DNA from: Hybos culiciformis
Lineage: Eukaryota > Arthropoda > Insecta > Diptera > Hybotidae
Assembly (NCBI GenBank): GCA_964007475.1
Contig: OZ023273.1
Coordinates: 128,830,732 to 128,894,731 of the forward strand
Direction of reading: 5' to 3'
Length of the DNA stretch: 64,000 nucleotides
Shown here: positions 63,207-64,000 of the stretch, piece by piece
Layout: every line of letters starts with the position of its first letter
Position numbering within the stretch: position 1 is the stretch's first letter
Made by a program: the position numbers and the translations under genes
The notes under the pieces: model-generated
What the model saw: the letters and a program-made list of their open reading frames with translations, nothing else
The model's database searches: none
What the model was told of the DNA's origin: nothing

Positions 63207-64000
63207 GGTATAACTATGCAAAAACTAGCTGACATTTTCTACGGTGATTGATTGAATTACAAATTACAAGTTATAAATCAGTGTTATCAGAAATTTGCAC
63301 AAAAAAACATATTTCGTTGTTTAATTTAGTTCGTTTAATATGAAAACTTTTATACGGTATGGTTGTAGTAATTGGGAAATGATTTTAACAACATTAACAG
63401 TACATACTTCTTGAACTGAGTCCAAATGATTATTGATTATTCTTTATAATATCTCATAATTTGTAAATAATTAACGAACCTAATCATTGATGTTCCAAAC
63501 TAACCTCCAGTTTATAATATAAGAACATTTTATTATCACTATTTAAGAGCTATTTCATACTTAACAATATTGGAAAAAACTAGACTCGAAAGTTTAATTC
63601 TTTTAGGCCTTTATATTAATAAACGTATGATTTCTCAAACAATAAAACATTATTGACAATCGTCTAAGGAATTGGTACGTCGATGCGTTCATGCTATTAT
63701 TATTATTTTTCTTTTGATTTAAATACAAAAAATATGTTATTGAGTTATCTGTGGAAGACTTCTTCAGTTTAAAAACATACAGTTTAATAAAAAAAAATTC
63801 AAATATCTAATTCAAACTTACAGTTCTAGAGTGTAAAATTGCATTCCAAGTTCTCTTTTATCAATTTATCTTTTTTTCATTAATCAATTAATTTGATCTC
63901 TTTCAGTTTCATTATTCCAAATAACTCTTGAAAATAAATTAACTCAATTTCTTATAAGAATTCATTTTTTGTTTGATTTAATTTTTGTTTAAGTTACTTA
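63207..64000. other. AT-rich non-coding stretch, right flank
   Basis: No gene, repeat of note or regulatory site is recognised to the end of the window. Confidence 0.65.

Noticed and set aside
1..64000. CRISPR arrays, bacterial operons, rRNA genes, mitochondrial insertions, viral genes
   Set aside because: No regularly spaced repeats, no ribosome-binding-site and gene pairs, and no rRNA, mitochondrial or viral protein motifs were recognised on either strand.

Overview
The window reads as nuclear DNA of an arthropod, most likely an insect. By eye it is about four-fifths A+T, full of poly-A and poly-T tracts and short AT microsatellites, and it has no operon-like or bacterial gene layout. All recognisable protein homology belongs to eukaryotic DNA transposons (hAT and P-element/THAP9 types). 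The species cannot be named from the sequence. No intact host gene is visible, so the window is best read as a gene desert or the inside of very long introns. Almost every open frame longer than 60 codons has the composition of translated AT-rich filler.

The structure comes from mobile-element debris. From left to right: a ~930-bp inverted-repeat element flanked by TA and carrying two opposed tRNA-like segments (6945-7876); a GC-rich islet of unknown origin (12950-13195); a small TTAA-flanked inverted-repeat element (17687-17914) next to a broken hAT transposase (18032-18463); a near-perfect hairpin (20354-20543); a solo hAT terminus (24428-24503); a 781-bp element with a 10-bp target duplication, palindromic tandem units and a possible G-quadruplex tract (26299-27079); an element with TGTCTCCACTTCAG ends (29595-30181); a short perfect hairpin (30597-30668); a nested inverted-repeat structure (37310-37958) containing one member of a family with CCTTGTTCGCA ends; a long near-perfect hairpin with ~112-bp arms (39602-39874); a degenerate repeat block (39955-40480); a hAT-type element with an 8-bp target duplication (53586-54132); and a P-element/THAP9-type transposase pseudogene on the minus strand (60809-62034), split by a second CCTTGTTCGCA-family element (61090-61467).

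Several short GC-rich islets (33839-33901, 44452-44508, 45111-45167, 57080-57112, 62087-62141, 63126-63206, and 20732-20755 next to a TATA-like box) have open frames and sometimes splice-like borders. They could be isolated small exons or regulatory patches, but each rests on composition alone and is scored low. The remaining DNA is AT-rich sequence in which nothing specific is seen.
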